DNA of 30,369 nt, taken from NCBI GenBank assembly GCA_025060275.1, contig JANXCJ010000004.1:1-30369 (forward strand), given 5' to 3'. Shown here piece by piece: positions 16,711-23,378 of the stretch (its first letter is position 1; each line of letters starts with the position of its first letter). Made by a program: the position numbers and the translations under genes. Below the pieces are notes generated by a model, which worked only from the letters and a program-made list of their open reading frames with translations, was not told the origin of the DNA and searched no databases. The stretch is from Bacteroidia bacterium (GTDB taxonomy: Bacteria > Bacteroidota > Bacteroidia > SpSt-205).

Positions 16711-17523
16711 TCATTGGGAAGAGGTTGCGCGCACTAAGGCAGCGCGCAAACTGCCTGTCTCCCGGAGAAGTTTTTCTGCTTCATTCGTAGAAAGTCCTGT
16801 TGCCTCAGAGAGATAGCGAATAGCTCGATGCCACAGTTTCTGATTGACTAGCTGAAGGTCTATCATACGGCTATTCTTCACATGGCCCAGCCGAGCGAAG
16901 GTAGCTGTGGTGATCATGTTAAGTACAAGTTTTGTTGCGGTCCCAGCTTTTAGACGGGTGCTTCCTGTGAGGACCTCAGGTCCTGTGATGACTACAATAG
17001 GATGCTGTACTATCTCAGCTAAGGGGGTATAAGGATTAGCCGTAAAGCAGCCTGTCAAAGCCCCCTTTTCTCTGGCATAGCGTGCCGCTGCAAGTACGAA
17101 AGGTGTGCGCCCACTCGCACTAATAGCGAAGAGGGTATCTTTTTCTGAGAATGTTATTTCCTCCAGCGCTTTTACAGCAGCGAAGGTATCATCTTCTGCC
17201 GCTTCTACAGGTCCTTTCAGGGCTGCCTCACCCCCTGCGATAATGCCTATCACCTGATCAGGTCCTGCTCCAAAAGTAGGCGGACATTCTGCCGCATCTA
17301 AAACCCCTAAACGCCCACTTGTCCCACTTCCCACATAAATCAGCCTTCCTCCCTTTCGCATTCGCTCTACCAGAGCCTCTATAAATACTGCAAGCTTAGG
17401 GATAACCTCCCGCACCCGCAAGGGAACCTGACAATCTTCCGCATTGAGAACCTCTAAGAGAGTTTGCGTTTCCCAGTGCTCTATGGAGGGGTAGGGAGAG
17501 TCCGACTCCGTGATCCAGCTCAT
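16711..17523 (-). CDS. murQ: N-acetylmuramic acid 6-phosphate etherase
   Basis: MurQ removes the lactyl ether from MurNAc-6-phosphate to give GlcNAc-6-phosphate and D-lactate during peptidoglycan recycling. The SIS-domain motif VGSGTSGRLGVLDAAECPPTF is present; E79 in AAEC corresponds to the E. coli E83 acid/base. E110 in VEAAEDD corresponds to E114. The sugar-phosphate pocket (ISASGRTPFVLAA) and GSTRLKAGTATKLVLNMI are intact. Length is 270 residues, slightly shorter than the E. coli enzyme. It has its own promoter and leads a leftward series of envelope genes. AmgK/MurU or anhydro-MurNAc kinase genes are not in view. Confidence 0.95.
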   Translation of the reverse strand: MSWITESDSPYPSIEHWETQTLLEVLNAEDCQVPLRVREVIPKLAVFIEALVERMRKGGRLIYVGSGTSGRLGVLDAAECPPTFGAGPDQVIGIIAGGEAALKGPVEAAEDDTFAAVKALEEITFSEKDTLFAISASGRTPFVLAAARYAREKGALTGCFTANPYTPLAEIVQHPIVVITGPEVLTGSTRLKAGTATKLVLNMITTATFARLGHVKNSRMIDLQLVNQKLWHRAIRYLSEATGLSTNEAEKLLRETGSLRAALVRATSSQ

Positions 17524-17531
17524 CGTCTTAC

Positions 17532-17539
17532 CAAATATA
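17532..17539 (-). promoter_or_regulatory. Bacteroidota -7 promoter box for murQ
   Basis: The minus strand reads TATATTTG, then eight bases and the murQ ATG. It lies a few bases from the 5' side of the candidate small RNA on the other strand. Confidence 0.8.
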
Positions 17540-17545
17540 TGAATA

Positions 17546-17727
17546 CTGGGCTTATTACGAGTAGATTTCTTGTCTACTGCAACCTATCTCTCTCTTAGTG
17601 CGTATTTGTAGCAAAGTTCCTGTTTTTACTCAAAGCTCTTTCTAGACTAAGTGTCCTTAGCTATTGCAGAGAGTGGTCTTAGAAGCAAGCCCAGCCAGTG
17701 GCCTCCACTTCGTGGAGGCCTTTTTTT
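17546..17727 (+). ncRNA. Candidate small structured RNA ending in an intrinsic terminator
   Basis: The 209-base gap between murQ and the EamA gene ends on the plus strand in a strong terminator although no plus-strand gene precedes it. Within the gap CTGGGCTT (17546-17553) is the exact reverse complement of AAGCCCAG (17687-17694), and would close a domain just before the terminator hairpin. Inside are AGTAGA/TCTACT (17560-17578, seven-base loop), CTAAG/CTTAG (17647-17660, four-base loop) and CTCTCT/AGAGAG (17588-17593 with 17668-17673). No perfect TAnnTTTG box was found upstream; TAGATTTC at 17562-17569 has one mismatch. I do not recognise a known RNA family. An 8-bp match in a region this size can arise by chance, so the terminator is the firm part and the RNA is inferred. 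Confidence 0.4.
17700..17727 (+). terminator. Intrinsic terminator without an obvious upstream gene
   Basis: GGCCTCCAC pairs with GTGGAGGCC over a TTC loop, followed by seven Ts. This is a textbook rho-independent terminator reading rightward. Read leftward it has As before the stem and no T-run, so it is not a good terminator for the leftward EamA gene that ends at 17733. Confidence 0.9.
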
Positions 17728-17732
17728 ATTTA

Positions 17733-18590
17733 CTAAAGTGATAAAAGGAGTAAGGAAAGGCCGCCTATACCATACCCTAGGCCTACCTCCCAGCGAAACC
17801 GCTCTCTGAAAAATGCAATTCCTACTACGCCCGAAATTAATACAATTCCCAAATTATTCCACATAAAGAATTGAGCGGCGGGGAGAATGTTTAGGCCCTT
17901 GAGATAAAAAAAGATAGAGAGAAGGTTTGTGCTCCCTAAGAGAAAGGCGCCAGCCGCCGCTCTGAGGGAGAAGAAATCCCGAAGTTTATCTTTCACAATA
18001 TGAAAGATGATGCCGATTACCCCTGCTACCAGCATGATGAAGAAGGGGATATGTAGAGTGGATAACCCTTGCCAAGTCCTTGCCCCTTCCTTGAAGAGAA
18101 TATCAATTATGCCATTGCCTAGCCATAGCCAAATACCTATCTGGAAATTTTTTAGGCTTTTTCTTCCTTCCTGGAGATAGGGGAGGTGCACTATCACTAT
18201 AGAAAAAAGCCCCAGCAAGATGCCTATGCCTTGCGTATGAGAGATAGGTTCCCCTAAAATAAGGGCAGCATAGGAGATGGGTAAAATCAGAGAGAGCTTG
18301 GCGAGCATACCAGAAAGCCCCACGCCAATCTCTTTTGTAGCCCTACCTGTCAGGGCGAAAACCGTAATAAAAAGAATACCTAGGGTCAGAAGTAGGATTT
18401 TTCCTCCCGCCGGTAGCCTCTGGAAGGCATACAAAGAAGGAGCGTCTATGTAGCTGATCATGCCTACACAAACGAAGTAGTTTAGAGTAATAAGAGAAAT
18501 GAGAGGGAGGCGTAAGACCCGCAGCCAGAGAAGAAGTAGTACGTTAGTAACTATGCATCCCAGTACATACCACACCCTGCAAAAATGCAA
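17733..18590 (-). CDS. EamA-like (drug/metabolite transporter superfamily) permease
   Basis: This 285-residue protein has about nine or ten hydrophobic segments in two halves, as in EamA (DMT) transporters. In each half, a helix ends in the family-typical 'LGEPIS' (AALILGEPISHTQGIGILLGLFSIV) or 'F.ERF' (GIAFFRERFRWEVGLGYGIGGL) before the last helix. Substrate cannot be predicted. The start is uncertain: the longest frame begins at TTG 18590, with GTG 18575 as the alternative, and neither follows a perfect promoter box. TACTATTG just upstream has one mismatch to TAnnTTTG and overlaps the TTG, which slightly favours the GTG. It is divergent from the Xer gene. Confidence 0.8.
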   Translation of the reverse strand: MHFCRVWYVLGCIVTNVLLLLWLRVLRLPLISLITLNYFVCVGMISYIDAPSLYAFQRLPAGGKILLLTLGILFITVFALTGRATKEIGVGLSGMLAKLSLILPISYAALILGEPISHTQGIGILLGLFSIVIVHLPYLQEGRKSLKNFQIGIWLWLGNGIIDILFKEGARTWQGLSTLHIPFFIMLVAGVIGIIFHIVKDKLRDFFSLRAAAGAFLLGSTNLLSIFFYLKGLNILPAAQFFMWNNLGIVLISGVVGIAFFRERFRWEVGLGYGIGGLSLLLLSL

Positions 18591-18598
18591 TAGTACTT

Positions 18599-18606
18599 TA
18601 CCTTTG
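18599..18606 (+). promoter_or_regulatory. Bacteroidota -7 promoter box for the Xer recombinase gene
   Basis: TACCTTTG is followed by GGAGT and the GTG start at 18612. The five-base spacing predicts that transcription begins at or within a base or two of the GTG. GGAGT is too close to the start, and too near the 5' end of the transcript, to act as a Shine-Dalgarno. Confidence 0.8.
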
Positions 18607-18611
18607 GGAGT

Positions 18612-19469
18612 GTGTTAGAGGGCTTTCTACTATACCTATCTGGTATTCAAAAAGCCAGTGTGAATACTATAGCCGCTTATAGAAGGGACCTTCTGAGCTG
18701 GGCAGCTTTTTGTAAGGAGTACCATGGGTATGATCCGTTGGAAGGCCCAGCCCAGTGGCGTCAAGCCACACCTTCTCAGCTAAGAGGCTGGTTGAGTCTA
18801 TTTGAGAAAGCTACCACAAGAGCGAGAAAAATAGCTGCCATACGCAAAATGGACACTTACATCCGCCGAATACTCAGGATGCCGGGGCTGCTGTGGCGTC
18901 TTCGTTCTCCTAAGCTTCCTCAGAACCTCCCTAAAGCTCTCTCTGAAAGCACTCTCTTAGCTGCATTAGAAGTCTTAGGTAATAACACAGGCGACTTTTC
19001 TCAAGTGCGTGATGCTTTAGCAGTGGAACTCTTATATGGCTGTGGTTTGCGACGCGTGGAGGCTGTCCAACTTCGCCTTCATCAAGTACATCTGGATCAG
19101 GGGCAGCTTCATATCCTCGGGAAGGGAAGTAAATGGAGGGTTATACCTCTATATCCTCATTTAGGTTCGCTTATTAGGCGATATCTAACCTTGCGAGCCT
19201 CCTTGAAACCGGAGCATGACTACTTGCTATGTACGGATGCGGGCAAGCCCTTCTATCCTATGGCTCTCTATAGGCTTGTGAAGCGTATAGGCACGCATCC
19301 CCATGCGCTGCGTCATAGCTTTGCTACACACCTCATCCAGAAAGGTGCTAATATTCAGGCGGTTCGGGAGCTTCTCGGTCATGCTAGCTTGGCTACGACC
19401 CAGAAATACCTTGCTATCACTCCAGAAGAGTTGCGGAAGGTGTATAATAAATTTCATCCTCGTGCCTAA
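18612..19469 (+). CDS. xerC: Tyrosine recombinase XerC/XerD type
   Basis: Predicted site-specific recombinase for resolving chromosome dimers at dif. The N-terminal SAM-like core-binding domain (MLEGFLLYLSGIQKASVNTI...YRRDLLSW) precedes a complete catalytic set: R147 (GCGLRRVEA), K171 (LGKGSKWR), H231 and R234 (HALRHSFATHL), H257 (LLGHASL) and Y266 (TTQKYL). Length, 285 residues, and the ending EELRKVYNKFHPRA fit chromosomal Bacteroidota XerC rather than a phage or integron integrase. No att site, cargo or integron cassette is visible beside it. The start is GTG, supported by the promoter box five bases upstream. The stop shares TAATG with the next gene. Confidence 0.92.
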   Translation: MLEGFLLYLSGIQKASVNTIAAYRRDLLSWAAFCKEYHGYDPLEGPAQWRQATPSQLRGWLSLFEKATTRARKIAAIRKMDTYIRRILRMPGLLWRLRSPKLPQNLPKALSESTLLAALEVLGNNTGDFSQVRDALAVELLYGCGLRRVEAVQLRLHQVHLDQGQLHILGKGSKWRVIPLYPHLGSLIRRYLTLRASLKPEHDYLLCTDAGKPFYPMALYRLVKRIGTHPHALRHSFATHLIQKGANIQAVRELLGHASLATTQKYLAITPEELRKVYNKFHPRA

Positions 19470-20377
19470 TGCGTTGGCTCTACTTTGTTAAGCTTTTGCT
19501 GCATTTGCGCGAGCTATCCTTGATTTCTCCGGCTCCACTTAAGATGCTCTTGCGGGTGCTTATGGGAAAAAATAAACATCCTCTTTATGTAGGAGAAGGT
19601 TCTCTTCGGCTTTGTCAAATTAGCCCCCCTAACCTCTATGGATTTTTGCATCTTAGAAAAATAGGTCTTAGTCCTGTTCAGAGTCAGCCCCCTGAACCTG
19701 AGCTCCTTGCGTGGGAGCTGCTCCCGGGTAGGACTTTTCTAACTCGTCTGCATGTGGGCATGGACCTCATGACCCTCTACGAACTTTTCGGAAGGAAAGA
19801 CTATGGCGAAAATTTTTCAGCTCAAACCGTGGTAGATGTGGGTGCTTACAATGGTGACTCTGCTGTATTTTTTGCTCTCCAGGGAGCGCATCGGGTGATT
19901 GCATTAGAGCCTTATCCTCCTAACTATGCCCTCGCCCAAGAGAATCTAAGGCGGATGGAATTAGAAGACAGGATTACTCTTATCCCTGCGGCCTTGGGCG
20001 TAAGGACGGGCAAAACTACTTTTCGTATAGCACTAGAGGCTCCTGATGCTAACTCTCTTCAACCTTCCCTTTCCTCTCTCCAAGCGTTCATTTCTTATAA
20101 AGAGCACATAGAAGTAGAAGTACTTTCTCTACCTACACTAAGAGAAAGATTTGGACTTGATGAAATAGACTTTCTAAAATTAGACTGTGAAGGCTGTGAG
20201 TTTTCTATATTAAGTGAGCTTCCTATAGAAGAAATTAGGAGGGTGAAGGTTTGGCACATAGAGTATCATGGCAGACCTCTGCCACTCCTAAAACGACTCA
20301 CTGAAGCAGGCTACGCGGTGGAGCGGCGTTTAGATAGGGCAGGTGTATTAGGCTATCTTATTGCTAAGCGGCGGTAA
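19469..20377 (+). CDS. FkbM-family SAM-dependent methyltransferase
   Basis: This 302-residue protein has the FkbM methyltransferase layout: SAM-binding motif I VVDVGAYNGDSAVFFALQG (from residue 121), the acidic end of strand 2 at E147 (VIALEPYPPN) and the family block IDFLKLDCEGCEFSIL (from residue 233). FkbM enzymes O-methylate sugars, polyketides or other small acceptors; the acceptor is unknown here. The N-terminal 110 residues are an extension typical of stand-alone FkbM proteins. The gene begins in the stop of xerC (TAATG) and its end overlaps the convergent SpoIIE-phosphatase gene by 30 bases. Co-translation with a recombinase has no obvious functional logic and may only reflect genome compaction. 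Confidence 0.88.
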   Translation: MRWLYFVKLLLHLRELSLISPAPLKMLLRVLMGKNKHPLYVGEGSLRLCQISPPNLYGFLHLRKIGLSPVQSQPPEPELLAWELLPGRTFLTRLHVGMDLMTLYELFGRKDYGENFSAQTVVDVGAYNGDSAVFFALQGAHRVIALEPYPPNYALAQENLRRMELEDRITLIPAALGVRTGKTTFRIALEAPDANSLQPSLSSLQAFISYKEHIEVEVLSLPTLRERFGLDEIDFLKLDCEGCEFSILSELPIEEIRRVKVWHIEYHGRPLPLLKRLTEAGYAVERRLDRAGVLGYLIAKRR

Positions 20378-22591
20378 ATCAATCATCCATACAGATATAT
20401 CATCTATTTGCGGCATGCTTTTTCGGTGATTTTCCCATTCTTGGCGGAGTAGGTGTATAGCTTCTGAGGGAGGTGCTAAGAAGGCTTTTTGGAGAGCTTC
20501 TCTCCACCCCTTTCGTCCCCATTTTTTCCGATTAGGGTTTAGCTGGTCTCTCACGCCATCAGTAGCTAAGGTGAGTCTTCTCACTTCATCCACATAAAGC
20601 TCGTGGATACCCCACTTCAAGGATTCAGGGGGTATATGGGCTTCTCCCAGCCCAGGACCAGAGTCAGAAAGTTCATGGATTTCACCATTTTTATCCATCC
20701 ACCATGCAGTAGCACCTGCGTTTAAGATTTGTATTGTCCCCTGGATAAGGTTGAGAAGGACAAAACTCCCTTCCATACCATCTCGCAGGCCCTCAGAATG
20801 ATCTCCATGAAGAAAATGAATAAAATTCTCATGAAGGAATCGGGCAAGAGATGGCAAATCTTGAAAATTTTCAATTTCTAAAGCTTTTTCTATGAGAGTT
20901 ATGGAAAGTACAGTCATGAATCCGCCCGGAACACCATGACCCGTACAGTCGCCTAATATTAGGAGGTATTTTCCCTGTCCTAAATCCCGGATCCAATAAA
21001 AGTCGCCTCCTACCTCTCCTTGTGGCTGGTACCATAGGGCTTGAGGAAAGGGAAGGCTTTGCACGGCTTCTATGGAAGGGAGGAGGGCTTGCTGGATTCT
21101 TCTAGCGTAGCGCAGGCTTTTTGTGAGCTCTTCATGCTGTTGGGATATAATAGTATAAGAGTGTTCTATTTCTGCTTTTTGGCGAATGATCTGGTTGCGC
21201 TGCTGCCTCGTTCGGCGGTACAAATGAAATAAGGCTGCTCCTGCTACCCCCAAGATAAATGCCAAAACGGCGAAGAATCCGATCCAGAGTTGCTGGCGCT
21301 TTTGTTTTTCCTGGGCTGTAATTTGCTGCCTTAGCATTTCTTCTCTTAGCTTGCGCTCTTCTTGTAGCCACTCGTATTGATATTTTGACTCTATGGCTTT
21401 CCGTTGTGTAGCAGAGCTGCGAAGGCTGTCCCTTAGGCTGATATATATTTGATGAAACTTATAAGCTTTTTCATAATCACTAATTGATTCGTATATTTTA
21501 TATGCATTTAGATAAAAATTTTCAAGTGAACTTGCGTCATAGATTTCCTTGAGACCGATTTTGTGTGCTCTCTCTATGTACTCAAGGGCTTTATACAGGA
21601 GAGGCTGTCTCTGGTGAGGCGGGAAGGATTCTGCCCATCTTTGGTAAAAGTTAGCTATGGCTACATATGCCTTGAATTGCTCTATGGGGCTCAGTTTGCT
21701 TCGGATTCGGAGGTTCACCTGAAAATAGTGATGGGCACTATCCCATTTCTGTAATGTAATAAAAAATACTCCCAGGAGGGCTGCAGCTGTGGCTTTTGAG
21801 AGGGAATGATTTATCTGCTCAGCTGTAAGATAGGCTTTCCGAGCATAAATGATAGCTGAGTCCAAGTTTCCTTGACTTTCATGAAGCCGAGCTATGGTGG
21901 CATATGTATTGGATAGGTTAGTAGAGTCTTTTTGAATAAGGCGAGTTTTAAGAACCTCCCAGGCGTATTTTAGCGCATAATCGTAAAGTTGGAGGTTTTC
22001 ATAAATCACAGCTAAGTTGCTCAGGGTATAGGAACGTTTGCCTAAGTCGTTGAGTGTGTCGGCGATCAGAAGGGCCTTTTTATACAGGACTATGGCGGAG
22101 TCAGGGAGTCCTATTTCCTGAAATATAGAAGCTAAGTTATGATAGGTGTAAAAGAGCATATCTCTTTTCTTATATGCTTGAGCAAGGGCAGCTACTTCCT
22201 TATGAATAGATATAGCTGTAGGAATTTTGCCCTGAAGATGGTAGTAGTAAGCGAGATTGCCTTTTACTTCTAAGGCTTTTTCTATGTGTCCATGGGCTCT
22301 TAGGAGGCGGTAGGCGGAGTCGCACCACAGGAGCGCCGAATCTATTTGGCCGCGATAAGCTAAGCCATAAGCTAAAAGGTCTAAAAGCTGCCCTCTAAAT
22401 AGGGTAGTTTGTGGGTCTGAGTTATTAGGATAATAGTGGTTCAGGAGGGAAATAGCTTTTCTTGCTATAGCTTCTGTTTGGGGGGCTGGACTTTCTTCTG
22501 CCTGCTGGATGAGAGAAGTTATTTCCTGCATTGGAGAGGATTGAGCTTGCAATCCTCCTGCAAAAAGAAGAAGGTAGGCAAGGTACCTCAA
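20348..22591 (-). CDS. Exported TPR sensor with SpoIIE-type PP2C phosphatase domain
   Basis: This 747-residue membrane signalling protein begins with a signal peptide (MRYLAYLLLFAGGLQAQ, cleavage A16|Q17). TPR repeats span about residues 60-395 (for example HNLASIFQEIGLPDSAIVLY), probably in the periplasm. A Lys/Arg/Gln/Glu-rich coiled coil precedes one transmembrane helix (about 436-458). A second coiled coil leads to a SpoIIE phosphatase domain (about 500-740). Its metal-binding Asp residues are present in GEVGGDFYWI, LGDCTGHGVPGGFM, LATDGVRDQL and the C-terminal DDIS, so it should dephosphorylate a Ser/Thr-phosphorylated partner, classically an anti-sigma antagonist. No such partner is in view. 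The start is TTG in a TTGA overlap with the upstream stop; the next Met (residue 21) would lose the signal peptide. Confidence 0.88.
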   Translation of the reverse strand: MRYLAYLLLFAGGLQAQSSPMQEITSLIQQAEESPAPQTEAIARKAISLLNHYYPNNSDPQTTLFRGQLLDLLAYGLAYRGQIDSALLWCDSAYRLLRAHGHIEKALEVKGNLAYYYHLQGKIPTAISIHKEVAALAQAYKKRDMLFYTYHNLASIFQEIGLPDSAIVLYKKALLIADTLNDLGKRSYTLSNLAVIYENLQLYDYALKYAWEVLKTRLIQKDSTNLSNTYATIARLHESQGNLDSAIIYARKAYLTAEQINHSLSKATAAALLGVFFITLQKWDSAHHYFQVNLRIRSKLSPIEQFKAYVAIANFYQRWAESFPPHQRQPLLYKALEYIERAHKIGLKEIYDASSLENFYLNAYKIYESISDYEKAYKFHQIYISLRDSLRSSATQRKAIESKYQYEWLQEERKLREEMLRQQITAQEKQKRQQLWIGFFAVLAFILGVAGAALFHLYRRTRQQRNQIIRQKAEIEHSYTIISQQHEELTKSLRYARRIQQALLPSIEAVQSLPFPQALWYQPQGEVGGDFYWIRDLGQGKYLLILGDCTGHGVPGGFMTVLSITLIEKALEIENFQDLPSLARFLHENFIHFLHGDHSEGLRDGMEGSFVLLNLIQGTIQILNAGATAWWMDKNGEIHELSDSGPGLGEAHIPPESLKWGIHELYVDEVRRLTLATDGVRDQLNPNRKKWGRKGWREALQKAFLAPPSEAIHLLRQEWENHRKSMPQIDDISVWMIDLPPLSNKIA

Positions 22592-22794
22592 GGGTTAGGG
22601 CAACTCTTTTGCTGCGGGCGTGGGGCTTTAGCAGTTTTCTTATTCTGGCGAGTCTGCTTAGCTATGCGCGAGGCTTGCTGCTCACGAATGTACTCTTCAT
22701 GTTTTGGATGATTACAATTTGCACGAGGGTCCCGAAAAATACCGCATGCCTCCACTCCTAATAAAAGGCTAATGAAAAGAATATTTCTAATCAT
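22588..22794 (-). CDS. Small predicted lipoprotein
   Basis: This 68-residue protein has a hydrophobic N-terminus (MIRNILFISLLLGVEAC) with a plausible lipobox V-E-A-C, making C17 the lipid-modified residue. The remainder is short and charged, with two further Cys (ANCNHPKHEEY and the QQKSCPNP end). No family is recognised. It is sandwiched with overlaps on both sides: eight bases with the DUF6438 gene upstream and a TTGA overlap with the SpoIIE-phosphatase gene downstream. This placement, more than its sequence, argues that it is real and acts with them. Confidence 0.72.
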   Translation of the reverse strand: MIRNILFISLLLGVEACGIFRDPRANCNHPKHEEYIREQQASRIAKQTRQNKKTAKAPRPQQKSCPNP

Positions 22795-23296
22795 GGCTTG
22801 ATTCTTCAGCAGGTCCTTTTTCCATCTTGAAGTTTCCTTGATCTGCTAAGAAGGCTCTCAGCTGTTCTATTTTGTCTGGCAATTCTGGGGGACAACCTAC
22901 TCGGCAGGTAATCTTTTTCTCTTTGCCTTCCAGCCGATACACGAGTATGAGAGAAGGAAGATCAGAGATACCAGGATTGTCATATACCTCTTCGTACCTC
23001 TCAAACGCTAGCTCTTTTAGAAGTTTCTCAACCTGCTTTTGCTCTTCTTGGCTTAACTTACGAGTATAGATGCCTAAACGCGAGACAAATCGGATACCTT
23101 CATATTTTACCGTGCCGTCTGAGAGGAGCTCTACCTTATCTACTGGGCAGCGACCATAGCAAGCAGTACGCTGAATCTGAATGTACAAGTCTTTGGGGAG
23201 GTTGCCCTGCGTGGATTTGCGCTGTTTAGAGCCAAACGTGCACTGCTGCGCTATACTACTCATTAGGGCCGATAGAAGAAGGACAATAGACTTCAT
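22787..23296 (-). CDS. Exported DUF6438-domain protein
   Basis: This 169-residue protein carries the DUF6438 signature: YIQIQRTACYGRCPVDKVEL, then DGTVKYEGIRFV...GIYTRKLS and a run like LPSLILVYRLEGKEKKI. The domain is common in Bacteroidota envelope proteins and has no known function. Residues 1-16 form a signal peptide (MKSIVLLLSALMSSIA) with Q17 next; a Cys at 19 makes lipoprotein processing conceivable, but the A|Q site fits better. I chose ATG 23294-23296; a TTG at 23303-23305 lies inside the promoter TATATTTG. It leads a three-gene leftward operon with the small lipoprotein and the SpoIIE phosphatase. Confidence 0.85.
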   Translation of the reverse strand: MKSIVLLLSALMSSIAQQCTFGSKQRKSTQGNLPKDLYIQIQRTACYGRCPVDKVELLSDGTVKYEGIRFVSRLGIYTRKLSQEEQKQVEKLLKELAFERYEEVYDNPGISDLPSLILVYRLEGKEKKITCRVGCPPELPDKIEQLRAFLADQGNFKMEKGPAEESSHD

Positions 23297-23302
23297 TTTA
23301 GG

Positions 23303-23310
23303 CAAATATA
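23303..23310 (-). promoter_or_regulatory. Bacteroidota -7 promoter box for the DUF6438/SpoIIE operon
   Basis: The minus strand reads TATATTTG, then CCTAAA and ATG. It is the only perfect box before the three overlapping leftward genes, so all three likely share it. Confidence 0.8.
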
Positions 23311-23378
23311 TGAAAAATAATAAGCTATAACCTTTCTTTTACTAAGTATTGCTCCACATTTTTTGTTCTTAGAAGTGT

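Noticed and set aside
17674..17700. Resemblance of GGTCTTAGAAGCAAGCC to the 4.5S (SRP) RNA core
   Set aside because: The GGAA tetraloop and the conserved asymmetric loop are missing and the flanking complementarity does not fit.
18607..18611. GGAGT before the Xer GTG as a Shine-Dalgarno
   Set aside because: It touches the start codon and would largely lie upstream of the predicted transcription start.
18612..19469. Integron, phage or transposon integrase reading of the tyrosine recombinase
   Set aside because: Length and C-terminus fit chromosomal XerC, and no cargo, att site, tRNA or repeat borders are present.
21132..21371. Second leftward frame inside the SpoIIE-phosphatase gene
   Set aside because: Basic, low-complexity shadow frame over the transmembrane and coiled-coil region of the real protein.
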